A DNA stretch of 64,000 nt from Mangifera indica (lineage: Eukaryota > Streptophyta > Magnoliopsida > Sapindales > Anacardiaceae), in the NCBI RefSeq assembly GCF_011075055.1, contig NC_058149.1, positions 6,950,449 through 7,014,448 on the forward strand, read 5' to 3'. The notes under the pieces were generated by a model. It made no database searches, was not told where the DNA came from, and saw only the letters and a list, made by a program, of their open reading frames with translations. This document shows, in pieces, positions 12,541 to 24,880 of this stretch. Numbering within the stretch: the first letter of the stretch is position 1; each line of letters starts with the position of its first letter. The translations under genes were made by a program, and so were the position numbers.

Positions 12541-13417
12541 GGCCAAACGACTATTTCCCACCCAAGGTTTAGCGTATTCTCAAATGTCCCCCCTTTAACT
12601 ATGGAAACACCAAACACCCACCCATGGCCGGTTAGATTTAACAGAACCCTAACGCCTAAAAATTTTATCTCTTTTTGCCCACCTAAACTTTAAAAACTAA
12701 CATTTTTCCCCAGCCTAAGTTTTAAAAAATCGCAGTTTCACCCTAGGGTTTGGTTTTGAAATCTCCGACGACCTCTCCGGCTCCGTTGCCGACGGCCTCT
12801 CCCTCCCGAAGCAACCTCTCCTTCCGACGATCTCTTTCCTCCCATTTGGAAGTCCGATCGGTGCTCGGAGACGCCGTGGGAGACGAAGAACTTCGTCGGG
12901 AAGACGAAGACGAAGCCGTCGTCTTCGTCTGGGAAGACGGTCGTCTTCCCGGAGGTCTTCTTCTGGGAAGACGACGGCTTCGTCTTCGTCTGGGAAGACG
13001 AAGAACTTCGTCTTCCGGACGAAGTTTTTCGTCTCCCACGACGTCTCCGGGCGTCGATCGGACCTCCAAATGGGAGGAAAGAGATCGCCGGAAGGAGAGG
13101 TTGCTTCGGGAGGGAGAGGTCGTCGGCAACAGAGCCGGAGAGGTCGTCGGAGATTTCAAAACCAAACCCTAGGGTGAAACTGTGATTTTTTAAAACTTAG
13201 GCTAGAGAAAAATTTTAGTTTTTAAAGTTTAGGGGGGTAAAATAATATTTTATTTTAGTTTATTTTTAATATTATAGCGAAAATGACGATTTTACCCTTA
13301 CCACAGTTAGGGTTTTGTTAAATCTAACCGACCATGAGTGGGTGTTTGGTGTTTCCATAGTTAAAGGGGGACATTTGAGAAAACGCTAAACCTTGGGTGG
13401 GAAATAGTCGTTTGGCC
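12541..13417. mobile_element. Palindromic Mutator-type foldback with 9-bp TSD
   Basis: The element starts GGCCAAACGACTATTTCCCA and ends with its reverse complement. The two halves pair along almost the whole 877 bp. A perfect 9-bp direct repeat AAGACACAA flanks it (12532-12540 and 13418-13426), the length typical of Mutator-like elements. The outer 200 bp are AT-rich; the core (about 12760-13160) is GC-rich and built of CTCC/TCGTC-type triplets. The right half carries an extra stretch near 13240-13310 not matched on the left. There is no transposase domain, so it would depend on another element for movement. Confidence 0.88.
12750..13172 (+). other. Mirrored open frames in the foldback core
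   Basis: A 140-codon frame on plus (12750-13172) and one on minus (12743-13165) read almost the same protein from each end: VLKSPTTSPA, then SPSRSNLSFRRSLSSHLEVRS, then diverging middles, then SKWEERDRRKERLLREGE and a VVGDFKTKP tail. Both begin at TTG, not ATG. The product would be Ser/Arg-rich and low-complexity. The frames are open because the core is palindromic and biased towards GC-rich triplets without stops. I do not regard either as an established gene. Confidence 0.5.
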
Positions 13418-13426
13418 AAGACACAA

Positions 13427-13931
13427 TTCAATAAATGCACATAAATGCACATGTCAACACAATATTCGCGCAACAAAATGAGACAAGGAAATTCTAGCAA
13501 GACAATACATTCAATCAATTCAAAAACTTAAGTCTCACCAACAACAATTAAACTAAGTCCTTCTCTGTCGGTGCTCTTTGTCTTTCTTCATTGGCGCTCT
13601 TAGTCTTTCTCTGCCAACGATTTTGATTTTTCCCTGTTAGACAAATTGAAGACGAATTTTCCCCAATGTCATTGTCTCACTCCTATGTAGAGTTTTGTAG
13701 GCGTTGATGGAGAACCCATTTGTTTCATCGTGAATAACTTTGGAGAAAGAAAGGTAATGATATTGTAACAATTGTTAAGGTTACTGCCGAAAAATTTGGT
13801 TTGGAATCTGGTTTTAGAGGTTGATTTGAGTTTCGATTTATATGATTTGGAACTGGGTGAGGTTGTTAAGCCCAATCAAACCTAGCTGCTGCTGAAGACC
13901 TAACAGAAAGTCCTGGATTAGAAGAAAATGA
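13427..13931. other. Non-coding or gene-derived flank left of the copia element
   Basis: The first 120 bp continue the DNA split by the foldback. From about 13560 the composition is less AT-rich and more gene-like, with 'gaagacctaac' and 'cttcattggcgctc' blocks, but no frame longer than 68 codons and no recognised domain. It abuts a truncated copia LTR at about 13932, so the true insertion site is lost. Confidence 0.35.
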
Positions 13932-14266
13932 TTGGATACAGCCTATCAAAATCAATCTAAGCCTTATATTTTGATAAAGAAAATGATTGATGAAGAAAAT
14001 CTCACCGTTGATGTATTGTCTTGGTAGGCTTTCTATCACCTTCGATTATCACCGTCAAAACACGTCGGATTATCATACTCAATCACAACCCTAGATCCTC
14101 TTTTTGAGAGAGAAGTAGAAGCTATGAAGAGAAAGACAAAATGTATCTTTAAATGAAAAATGCTCGTTCTCTTCCTCCTTTGTTTTCAGCTTTTAATGAA
14201 ACACTACGTTCTGGAATTTATTCAAACGTGCCGTTTCTTAACTGCCTTACTTTATACTTCGTAACA
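13932..14266 (-). repeat. Copia 3' LTR, truncated
   Basis: Aligns with 21679-21835 plus 24889-25058 of the other LTR at roughly 80-85% by eye. On minus it starts TGTTACGAAGTATAAAG, directly after the polypurine tract, fixing the LTR start. About 225 bp of its downstream (U5) end, present in the other LTR at 21446-21678, is missing. Confidence 0.85.
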
Positions 14267-14278
14267 TCCTCCCTCAAG
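14267..14278 (-). other. Copia polypurine tract
   Basis: On minus it reads CTTGAGGGAGGA immediately before the LTR start TGTTACG. This is the usual site and composition of the plus-strand primer of a copia element. Confidence 0.8.
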
Positions 14279-14813
14279 CCAAAATGTCAAATGCATGGCG
14301 AGTAGAAGAAGTATAAAGGAAGCCCCATTTGCACTGGAACTCTGTTCTTTTTATACCAATGACATACCATATTAACCGAGCACAAATTAACACCTCACTT
14401 TCACAATTAACTGTCAGCTTCAGCAAATACGAAAAACAAAAGTACACTCCTACCAATAAACAAGCACTAAACAACATACTCCTGCTTGATTATCATCAAC
14501 AACAATCATCACAAAAGACAGATACAGTCCTCCCTGAATTGTCACTACCAAAGCAAGAAAATTACTGACACAGTAACAAAATTCAAATTGCCTTTCTCCC
14601 TTAATCACTATCAATAACAATAAGCATCAACCCAAAGAACCAAATGCACTCCTCCCTGAATTATTAACACTAAACCAACAGCCAGAACCAAAAACAAGAA
14701 ATAAATGCATCACTCCTTCCTAAATTATTAACACTAAACCAACAAAATTATCAACAACCAGAACCAAACAAGAAATAAATGCATTCCTCCCTGAATTGTT
14801 AACACTCTTGTTA

Positions 14814-17800
14814 TCACAATCTATTGTCACTTGTAATTTCTTCTTCCCTACCTTCTTGCTGCTCTGCTTGAACCCATTCACCAGATTCCATTTTTGAACA
14901 ACTCAAACCAATATTCAACCTGGATTTCAGCATAGAAAATCTTGCTGCATATAAGGATTTGGTTAATATATCAGCTATCTAAAATTTGGAAGGCACATTC
15001 TGCACTAACTAAATTTTTGCTACAACTTGCTCTCTTATAAAATGCACATCAATCTTTATGTGTTTTGTTCTACTATGAAACACTTAATTTGAAGCCAATG
15101 CTCCTACACTCAACTTATCACACACCACTGCTGGATTATTATAGGAAACCTGAATTTCTCCTAACAATCTTCTTATCCATCCTATTTCAGTAGACACTTG
15201 GCTCACTACCCTATAGTCAGATTCTGTAAAAGGCAAAGCTACAACGTTTTGCTTTCTAGAACACCACTGCACTATGTTCTCCCCAAAATACACACAAAAA
15301 CCACTAGTAGGCCTTCTATCTCTAACATTCCCAGCCCAATCTGCATCTGCATATGCCTCAACTTTAAATTAAGTCACTGGTTTAAACAAAATGCCACTAC
15401 TAAGAGTACCTCTAATGTATCTTAAGACTCTCTTACAAGTCTGCCATTGCAACTGTGTAGAAGCATTTAAAAATTGACTATGTTTGTTGACAGAAAAGGA
15501 AAGATTAGGTCTAGTCATTGCCAAATATTGTAAGGATGCTATAGTACTTCTATACAAAGTACGATCCTCAAACAACTCACTATCTTCACCATATAATCTT
15601 ATGCCTATTGACAAAGGTGAAGTCACTGCATTTGCCCCATTCATCCTAGTTTTTACCAACAAATCTAGAGCATACTTAGACTGTTTTAGTAATAAACCAG
15701 CCTCAGTTCTTTCCACTTCAAACCCCAAAAAATAACTCAACTCACCTAGTGTTTTTAAAGAGAATTGTGATCTAATTTTGATACTAAATTATCAATAAAC
15801 TAAGTCTCAGTTCTAGTCAATAAATTATCATCCACATAAACACTAGCACAAAAATTTTCAACTACACAGAGTGGAGAAAGAACAAGCTACTGTCTGAATT
15901 ACATTGACAAACCATTTTTCCAACAAAACCCCTTTTAACCTCTCATTCCAAGCTCTAGGAGTCTGTTTGAGCCTATGCAAAGCTTTAACCAGCCTGCAAA
16001 CATGTTTAGGTTTTTCTATATCTACAAAACCTTGAGGCTAACTCATATACACTTCTTCTTTCAATTTCCCATTCAAGAAAATACTATTTACATCAATCTG
16101 AAATATAGGCCAATGATGGGAAACTGCCAATGTAATTATAATTCTGATAGTGATAGGTTTTACTATAGGACTAAAAGTTTCAAAATAATCAACCCCTAAA
16201 GCCTGTTGAAACCCTTGTGCTACTAACCTAGCTTTCAACTTTTGTAAGGACCCATCAGAATTTAATGCGGTCTTAAAAACCCATTTGTGACCTACTACAT
16301 TCATCTCTGGTGTACAAGGAACTAATTCCCAGGTCTAATTTCTTAATAATGCAGAATATTAATCAGTCATGGCATTAAACCAGTCTGGATTTGCCAAGGC
16401 CTTTATCACTGTTTTGGGTTCCTTTGGAATGGACACAAGAGTAAGAGCTAAATAGACCTTAGGTTCAGGTAAAGAACTAGTTTTGGATCTAGTAATCATA
16501 GGATGAGAAGAAGGAATATTTTGATCAACAATAGAATTTTTAACACTAACAGGCTGATTTAAATTTAGTTGACTTGGTTTAGACTGAACAAATATAGGTT
16601 GTTTGGAAGAATTATTAGTGTTAGCATTCCCTAGCATACATTTATCAGTTTGAGAAGTTGTCAGCTAAAGGTAACAAGACTTCTAAATTGACAGTGGAAA
16701 CTGTGTCTTGAGAAACAATTGCTAGTAAAGAATTTGATTTATCACAATATGGATCTGAATTAGAAACTAAACTAGGTTGAGGTTCTGTGGAAACTATAGG
16801 TATATGAGAGGTAATTATTGGTGAAGAATTTGATGTATTACAATATGGATCAGAATTAGGAATTGAAACAGGTTTAGGTTCTGCAAAACTACAGGTACAT
16901 GAAAATTTTCTGAGTGTTGAATCAGGTTGTCTAAATGATTAGTTTGAGAAGGCATTGAAGCACATTCAGGTTTGACTATATCAACAGTAGTCTGGACTAA
17001 TATAAACTGACAATTTGGATGCAAAAAATGTGAAAATGTTGTTTCAACCTCAAGACCAGTTTGTTTGACAAAGCTTGCAAAATCTTTAAAAGGAAATTCA
17101 CTTTCATCAAATTTGGCACTTGCTGAAACATAAACTTTCCCATAAGAGTTGAGACACTTATATACTTTATGCAAGGGACTATATCCTAAAAAAACACATT
17201 TTTGTGAGTGAAAATCAGTTTTGTGTCTGTTGTATGGCCTAAGAATGGGATAAAATGCACACCTAAATGCTTTCAAATGTTGATAGTTAGGTTTCTATTC
17301 AAACAGAATTTCCAAAGGGGATTTATGATCAAGAACAAGAGTTGGCAATCAGTTTATAAGGTACACAGATGTTTAGCAAGCCTCCCACCAAAATTTAAGA
17401 GGCATTCTAGCCTGAAGTAAAACCATTCCCATTTCTACTATATGCCTAAATTTGCGCTCGGCTCTTCCATTTGCTGATGTGTGTGAAGGCATGGATGTCT
17501 AAACACTATTCCATATTCTTCTAAATTTGGTTTAAGAATCCTAAACTCTCCACCCCAATCACTTTGGAGAATTTTTATTCTTTTATCAAACTGATTTTCT
17601 ACTAATTTGTGATATTTAACAAAACTTTCCTTAAACTTCAGATTTAGTTCTTAATGGAAAATCCATGTAAACATAGTATAGTCATCAAGAAAATGCACAT
17701 AATATTTAAAACCTTCACTTGTGACAACAGGAGCTAGCCCCAAACATCAATATATACTAGTTCTAGAGGAGCTGATGCTTTGGGCTTGGAAATGGGAAAA

Positions 17801-18691
17801 TTACTTTGTCTAAGTTTACCATACATACAATCTGAACAAACAAAGTCTTTATTGAAACTGCCAACAGTAACATTCAGATCTTTACAAATTTTTTGGAACA
17901 CTTGAGTGCAAGGATGTTCCAGCCTGTTGTGCCAAACAACACTATCGATTTTAAAACTACTAAAAATTTATTTTTCATGAACATTATTATGCAAATGCAC
18001 ATTACGATCTAAATTATTTAAATCTTGACATTTAACTAGAAAAACTAATGGATATGCAGGAGACTTCAAAGCAGTACTTGATATGCAATTATCTAGAGCA
18101 GACAATCGATAGAGGCCATTCCTAAATGTCCCCTTGAGATATATTATCTTAGTGTCCTTGTCCTTCATAAAACAACATTAAAAGTCAAATTCAACTATAA
18201 CATTATCGTCTTGTGTAAGTTTAGATATGCTAAGTAGGTTTTTAGTGATTTTAGGCACATATAGTATTTTCTTAAGTTGAAGAAATCGGTTCTGAAAATG
18301 AAAAGGTAGAGTTTTTGTACCTATATAAAAAATGTCAAGACACTCTCCACTGTCTACTTGAAACTGTTGTTGACCTTTATAATTTGATTTCACATCAAGT
18401 TGACTCATACAAGAGGTAACATGGTCAGTAGCTCTTAAATCCATGTACTAACTAGGGTCAACAACTACTGATAAGTTGGCTATATAACTATTAATTGATT
18501 GATGGGTGGTTTTAGTATTATTTGGGTTGAACAAAGTTGAAGGTTTGGGTGGATAAGCTACTAATTTTGGGTTGTGAGATGGATATAAAATTTGAGTAGA
18601 GGGATTTGGTGTTTCATCAACCTATCTAGGATAATAAGACTGTGACAAATAGGTCTTATTGGCTTGAACGGTTGGATAATACGTTAGGGTA
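14814..18691 (-). pseudogene. Copia protease-integrase-RT-RNase H, degenerate
   Basis: Reading minus strand from 18691: a gag tail rich in Pro/Asn; a protease remnant ending KNLLSISKLTQ (18178-18444); a GAG-pre-integrase piece with GTFRNGLYRL (about 18130); integrase to about 16815, ending with SQKCVFLGYSPLHKVYKC; an RT with [33 protein letters not shown] and [10 protein letters not shown] (16038-16304), and an intact YVDD catalytic box (15827-15838); then MSYFLGFEVE and YLAMTRPNLSFSVN (15369-15740) leading into RNase H (RTKHIKIDVHFIRE, ADILTKSL) and a TGA at 14814. Many frames are broken by stops of the CAG-to-TAG type and by indels, so no enzyme can be made. Domain order (INT before RT) fixes the superfamily. 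Confidence 0.9.
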
Positions 18692-18700
18692 GGCGTCCTA

Positions 18701-20363
18701 GAGCTAATTGATTTAACACTTGTGATTGTAATTTTATATTTATTAATTAATAAAGGAATAATTGTTATTCAATTCATAGATGTTCTCTTATATAATTGTA
18801 CAAATAACATGTCCTTAGAATGGTAGAACTATGACGAGGGGATCAAATGATTGATCGTGAAAACCGTATGCATACTTTAAATGGTCATTCTATAAATGTC
18901 TATAATCTCAACATTACAATGACCAAGGCCAAGTGTAATGGTGATAAGATTATTATAGTGTTGAGCAACCTCATTGATTGGTGGCAATAGTTTTCATATG
19001 TCAAAGCTATTTGTAGACAACTTGGTATAATACATGAGTGCATATTGTAAACATGTTCATTGGATTGACCCCACCAGAAGATATCCATATGAATATTTGC
19101 TTTAGTGCTTATGGAATAAATTCTCTGAACACCATAGGTGCATGTGATCTTATAACTTGAGGTCACCAGACCATCTCATGTAAGAATCAATATGGTTTGA
19201 CTCTATCCAACATATCGTTGTAACTAGGTTATCATAAAGATAGTTTACTGTCATATCGTAAGATACATGGAAGCTATGATTGATTAATAGAGGATTCATT
19301 ATTATTGAGCAAAAGAGAAGATATTTCATATAATACTGAATGACATTCATGACTACTTAAATTTGTGGCTATAGTGGGATGAGATTATAGTCTAATCCAT
19401 GTAAGTCATTAATGTGTATCAGTTCATACTGATGAACTACTAAGATAGACACATTTCTATATCTCAATCTCGAGAGATATTAATTGATCAAGGGATTGAA
19501 TTGTACGTAATTGCGATGTTGTAAAAGTTTAAAAGATGTTCGCTAACACTTTGTCATCCAGGTGACCATAATGCTTTGCTAGAGAAGAATCTTAGCTATA
19601 TTTGAATTTAATCAGAATTTAGACATTGTTAATTCAATGGAGCGCTTGTGGGTTACACATGTATAAGGGTTGATACAAACCCAAAGGCAAGGATCATTTG
19701 GTGACAATTTTACTGTTTAGAGAGAGAAAGAGATTTTGGTTGACTATGTTTTGACCAAGTTCGACTTGGTGTGTATAGTGTTATTTGGCATTATGCAAAA
19801 TTAAAATACATGGCATAGCAGGACAAGTCTTATCCAGCTATGCAATGCATGTGACATGTTAGGTGGCGTATTTTTTTTTCCACTTGTGCATAGTTTAAAG
19901 TGTGTTGAGGGCATACAAGTGTACTACCCATGCATGTGTGTTGATGGAAACAAGTTTGGATGAAATTATATTGGAACTCGGATACAATTAGATATAAAAT
20001 GCCTCAAACAAAAAAGAAAAAGAAACATCCCTAGTCATCACTTGGGTTTTCTCTGATTTTCTCTCTTCCCATGAACGCATTCCTGTCTAAAACACAAAAG
20101 TCTTAGTAGCCTTCTTCCTAAACAACCTCTTGTGTTCATGCTTCGCATGGATACCTGGGTGCCACCTCATAAGGGTTGGATAGCATTTGTTTCTTTGCCA
20201 CGTGAAAACTTGGAAGAGCCATCAACATAGGCACAAACACTAAAACATCTTATGATTGTTGTGTATGTTCATGTTAAATATGTTTTAAAACGAGTATCTC
20301 AGTTAGGTTTTTATAATTGTTTGATTTTCATAAGTTTTTAATTCCACTATGCTATCAAGTATC
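18701..20363. mobile_element. Unclassified 1.66-kb insertion in copia gag
   Basis: A near-perfect 9-bp direct repeat flanks it: GGCGTCCTA at 18692-18700 and GGCGCCCTA at 20364-20372. Removing it and one repeat restores an uninterrupted copia frame across the junction (YYVVLRTPTLTYYP on minus), which is strong evidence for insertion. The interior is AT-rich with only short frames (18900-19166, 19150-19350 on minus) and no known domain. Its ends (GAGCTAATTG... and ...TCAAGTATC) do not form obvious terminal inverted repeats and are not TG...CA. A 9-bp TSD would suit a non-TIR Mutator-like element; a solo LTR or other class cannot be excluded. Confidence 0.65.
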
Positions 20364-20372
20364 GGCGCCCTA

Positions 20373-21351
20373 AGCACAACATAATAAACCTTGGTTGACT
20401 CATGTCCTATATTATCAATAACATCATGACCTTAAGAATTGTCCACTGAGGTTATATCAAAACTATGGTAACATGCCTAGCCTTTCCAGATAGTTGACAA
20501 ATAATTTTGGGCTTAGTAAAAATGCATTCCTCTTACATAACCACCTCTAGACAACTTTTGTTCTATCCTAACTATTTTATTCTCCCTAGTTTCTATTTCC
20601 GCATACTCTTTAGTTACACTTTTCCCAACTTCATTAACCCTACTATACAATCTAACAACAGGTAAATGCTTCTCTACACTATTTGCCCAGTGTTTCATAA
20701 ACTATTTGTCACTCTATGTGCTAAGTTGGCCATTCCACCATGAATATCATACAAGAAACCTTGATATAAGCTAATTCTCTCATCATATCTCTGTAAAAAG
20801 GCTTAGCCATATTAATTTTTTCAACTACAAAATCTAACCTAGACATTATAAGTACTATAACTGGATCATATTCTGGTCCTAGACTGTTAATCCACTACTA
20901 ACTAATGCATCAAATACTTTAGTCATGCAACCAACATACTCATGCCTTTTTTCAAGGTTTGCAGTGTGGTTTTCAACTGCATAATTCTCACCTTAGACTC
21001 AGTTATAAAGTAACTCTCATATTTCAGTAGAAGTCATACATTTTGAGACAGTCTAAACATAGTTTCAAATATTGATGCCAAAAGCCAACTAACCAAAAAC
21101 CTATCATGTTTAATCTATAGAGAATATTGAGGATTTCTCTGTTTAACAACTCTAGGACCACTATTAGCTCTTACAAGTATAAAGGGTGATGGGCAGACAA
21201 CTAGACCAGTAAGATGATCTTCTAAATCATGTGCCCTTACAGAGTTCAGAATCTAAGCTCTCCAATAACGGTAATCATCCTCAATCAATTTATGGTTTAC
21301 AGGTTATAAACTAGGGATTTGGACTGCACTAACACTATTTCCTTTAGCCAT
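20373..21351 (-). pseudogene. Copia gag, degenerate
   Basis: The likely start is the ATG at 21351, about 80 bp after the PBS, reading MAKGNSVSAVQIPSL. It is followed by DDYRYWRA and LEDHLTG, typical of a plant copia capsid. A zinc-knuckle remnant near 20480-20520 reads ICQLSGKARH, with the second Cys of CX2CX4HX4C changed to Ser. Multiple stops interrupt the frame. The remaining gag C-terminus continues beyond the insertion at 18691. Confidence 0.8.
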
Positions 21352-21432
21352 AGAGCTAGAAATACCTGAAGTATTTTGTTCAAGTGAATATAGTAAAGGT
21401 GAATGTTCAATGATTATTAGACGTGTATCTAT

Positions 21433-21445
21433 AGCTCTAGTACCA
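21433..21445 (-). other. Copia primer-binding site
   Basis: On minus it reads TGGTACTAGAGCT, close to the plant consensus TGGTATCAGAGC that pairs with initiator tRNA-Met. Its position between the LTR end and the gag ATG is as expected. Confidence 0.7.
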
Positions 21446-21835
21446 TAAAAGACAAAAATTACCGAACAACCTTTGACTACTATTCACTAGCTAAGCTACA
21501 ATCACAAATCAACACCTTATCTCTAGAAAGCAAGTAACAACAACTCAAGAAACTACAAAGCAATAATTAGAAAAATGAAAGAGAACCAGAGGTGAAAGAA
21601 TACCTCAAAATTGTATTGATTAATAGATCATAAAAATTACGAGTGAAATCAAGAATATAGTTTATATGTCGATTACAGTTGGATATAGCTTGTCTAAATC
21701 AATCTATATCTTATATTTTGATAAAGAAAGTGATTGATGAAGAAAGTCTCACTGTTGATGTATGTCTTAGTAGCCTTTCTATCACCTTCAATCATCATTG
21801 TCAAAACACGCTAGATTATCACACTCAATCACAAC

Positions 21836-24800
21836 TAGACATGTCAATTGGGTTCGACCTCAAAAAAATGAATTTTAAGCCTAATATGAAAAGGCCTAAC
21901 CGGCACTGTAGCGTGATGGGCTTGGCCTATAGGCCCTTCAGGCCAGACTATGAGCTTCAATGTTAAGCCCATGTGTCGATCCAATCCGACCAATTCCTAT
22001 TTAAAAAAATTCTACTTCTGCCATAAGCAAATGGTAGAAGCCCTGGTAAAAGCTAAAGCAAAAGGGTTTTTACCACCAGAATGACTTTTGCCACAAAGGC
22101 AAAAAGCCTCAACGACTATTGGCCCATTGTTTAATTTTTTTAATTTTTAATTTATTTATTTTTCTCTATATAAACCAATTCAACTCTTCTTTATTTTCAA
22201 TTTTAATTACAAATCTCTTAATGTTAATTCTTTTATTATATTCTCAATGTTATTTTCTCTTATCAACTCTCTTTCAGAAATTATTTAAATTCAAAAATAA
22301 TAATTCTTTGTGTTTATAATTTCATTTTCAGTTCAATTATATCATTACAAACTATTACAAATAGATTCAAAGTCAAATGAATTCAATCTATTTAAATATT
22401 ATTATGCTAGCATTGATGATATTATTGATGATGCACAAGGTGGAACAGGTGGAGTACCAATAGGTGAAAGTGGTGTAGGCACGGGTTCGCATTATTTCGA
22501 TAGAGAGAAAAATAAAACAAATGTCAATGGTGTGGGAATACTTTGATCGAATAGAGGAAACAATAGAAGGAAAATTAATTTGCTAAGCAATATGTAAACA
22601 TTGTGGTTTTTGATCGGCATGTGCAAATACAAGTGACACGACACATCTTTGCCAGTACATTACTGATTACTGTAAAAAAATTCCACATGAGTTCAAAGGA
22701 CAAAATCAAATTGCATTCACCCGATCGCGGTTCATTGCTCCCGATGCCAATTTAGCAGGAGGCTTGAGCGGTTCTAGACATATAGGAGAAATGTCAACTT
22801 TCACATATGATCAAATAAAGATGCAAGACTAAATGATCAGATATGTAGTTGCTTTTGATCAACTTTTTAGTTATGTAGAAAATGAAATTTTAGAATGGAT
22901 GATGCAAAATAGTATTCAACCGATATTTAGAAAAATTCCTAGGTCAACTCTTAAGTTAAACATCTTGAGAAATTATGAATTAATGAAATTAAAAGTTATT
23001 AGAGAATTAAGTAATTTTAATGGTATTATATCAATGACTTCTGATTTATGGACTGCTATAAATTAAGATATAAGATATCTTTGTGTAACTGCTCATTATA
23101 TTAATTTTAATTAGTAGTTATACAAAAAAATTATTATATTTAGAAATTTAAAATATTTGCATGATACTCTTACAATGTATTGTGCATTAGCAAATATTTG
23201 TTAGGAATATAAAATTAATAATTTTATTTTTTCAATTACTTTTGATAATGCTAAATATAATGATAATGTTATTAAAAATATATGTATAATCATTTATCTC
23301 TTCGATTTAATGGAAAATCATTTCATAGTAGATGTGCACGTCATGTTATTAATTTAATAGCTCAAGAAGACTAGAACTTGGCTAAAAAACATATAAAAAT
23401 AATTAGACATACGATTACATACATTTCATCATCTTCATTATCGGTATAAACATATCATCAATTATGTAAATCAATGGGGTTGAGAAGAAGAAAATCAAAA
23501 GTAGATACTAAAACTAGATGGAATTCAACATATCTCATATTGAAAACGTACAAAGAATATGAAATTCCTATAACACGGTACTTCAATACCCAAGTAAAAG
23601 ATTTGACGAATCTTTTTTTTTTTATAGATCAAGATTGGGAGATAGCTATGACTCTAATGAATATGTTAGAGTTTAAAGACAGGGATAGACTATTGCTCAG
23701 ATATGTATTATCCAACAATTTATTCAATAATATATAATATGGTAGAAATAAGTAATATTTTTAAAGAACATAGGTCTTATGAGTCTCATCATACTTTCCA
23801 GAATATATCTAGGCAAATGAAACAAAATTTTAAAAAATATTTGTGAAATTTATTTACTCTATTTTGTAGCTACTGTTTCAGATCATAAAAGAAAAACTAA
23901 TAGACTATAAAATTTATTTGATGTTATTAATGAAAATTTGTCAATTAATAACAATGTTAATTATGTTGAATATGTTCAAGATTTTTTACTTGATATATAT
24001 AGTATTTATAAACAAAAATATGGAAGGACTAGACAAAGTACTATTCCAGAGATAAGTTCCGGTGGTTTAGGTGAAAAAAAGTCATGTATATAGTCTCTTT
24101 GGCATAAAAGTAAGTAGCCTACTAGTCAAAGTTTAAATTATGGTTAATTTTTATAATTATATCAATATTGATCATTATTCAAAAATTGTTCAAATATATA
24201 ATGCTGAAAAATTAGATGTTTTGGCAAGATGGAAAGACAAGACAAAAACTTTTCCTGTTTTTGCTGTCATGGCCCAAGATCTATTAACACCTCCGATGTT
24301 GACTGTAGCATCAAAATTTGCTTTTAGTATAGGTGGATGCGTGCTAAATGATGGATGATCTAATTTACACTCAAACATAGTCGAGACAATAATATGTATG
24401 AAAGATTGGGTCAAAGTTAATTTCAAATATAGAATCGTGTGGCTGAAGATATGTTTGAAGAATTCAGAGATTTGGATGTTGAAGATGAGTAGATAAATGG
24501 TATAGTATATATATTTTATTTATAGTTATAATTTATACAATATGTAAATTAATTTATTTGTATTAAGTTATAAACTTATAATATTTTTCATCAAGTAACT
24601 ACGGTATTACTCTGTCACAAGTGAAAGATTATACATAAAATATTCAGGATATTGTCCTCAGTTTTAATAATTGAAAAATAATTTATGTTTAAAAATTTTA
24701 ATTAAAATTTAAAAAAATTATTTAAATTGGTCAAGTCTTGGGCCTTCAAAAATTTATGGGCTTTCAAAAATGTATGGGCTGACCCATCCGAAAGCCTATT

Positions 24801-24880
24801 ACTGTATGGGTCTAGGGTTCGGCCTAACCCATAAGTTTGATGGGCTGAGTCGAAGCTGGATTGACCCATTGATATGTCTA
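21836..24880 (+). mobile_element. hAT transposon, 3.0 kb, degenerate autonomous type
   Basis: The terminal inverted repeats are TAGACATGTCAATTGGGT at the left and, on the other strand, TAGACATATCAATGGGTC at the right. The target duplication is 8 bp: ATCACAAC (21828-21835) and ATCACAAT (24881-24888), as expected for hAT. It lies inside the copia 5' LTR; the intact sequence 'caatcacaaccctagatcc' of the other LTR shows the empty site. Subterminal regions are full of GGGC/GCCC words. A transposase remnant with BED and dimerisation domains lies inside on the plus strand. Confidence 0.93.
22520..24480 (+). pseudogene. hAT transposase, degenerate
   Basis: Read on plus across several frames. A BED-type zinc finger (about 22520-22680) shows W.YFDRI then ICKHC and THLCQY. 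A catalytic-region fragment (22833-23066) ends FNGIISMTSDLWTA, matching the hAT 'iSlTsD.WTs' block. 23474-23737 has TRWNSTYLIL, matching 'vrTRWNSTY.ML'. The C-terminal dimerisation domain (about 24205-24440) reads LDVLARWKD, FPVFAVMAQDLL, TVASKFAFSIGG and then MKDWVK. In-frame stops and indels occur between all blocks, so no active transposase is made. Domain order and motifs fit the plant Ac-like hAT group. Confidence 0.9.

Noticed and set aside
12743..13165. Minus-strand 140-codon frame as a real gene
   Set aside because: It starts without an ATG on its mirror partner, is low-complexity, and its openness follows from the palindromic core. I report it only as a mirrored frame.
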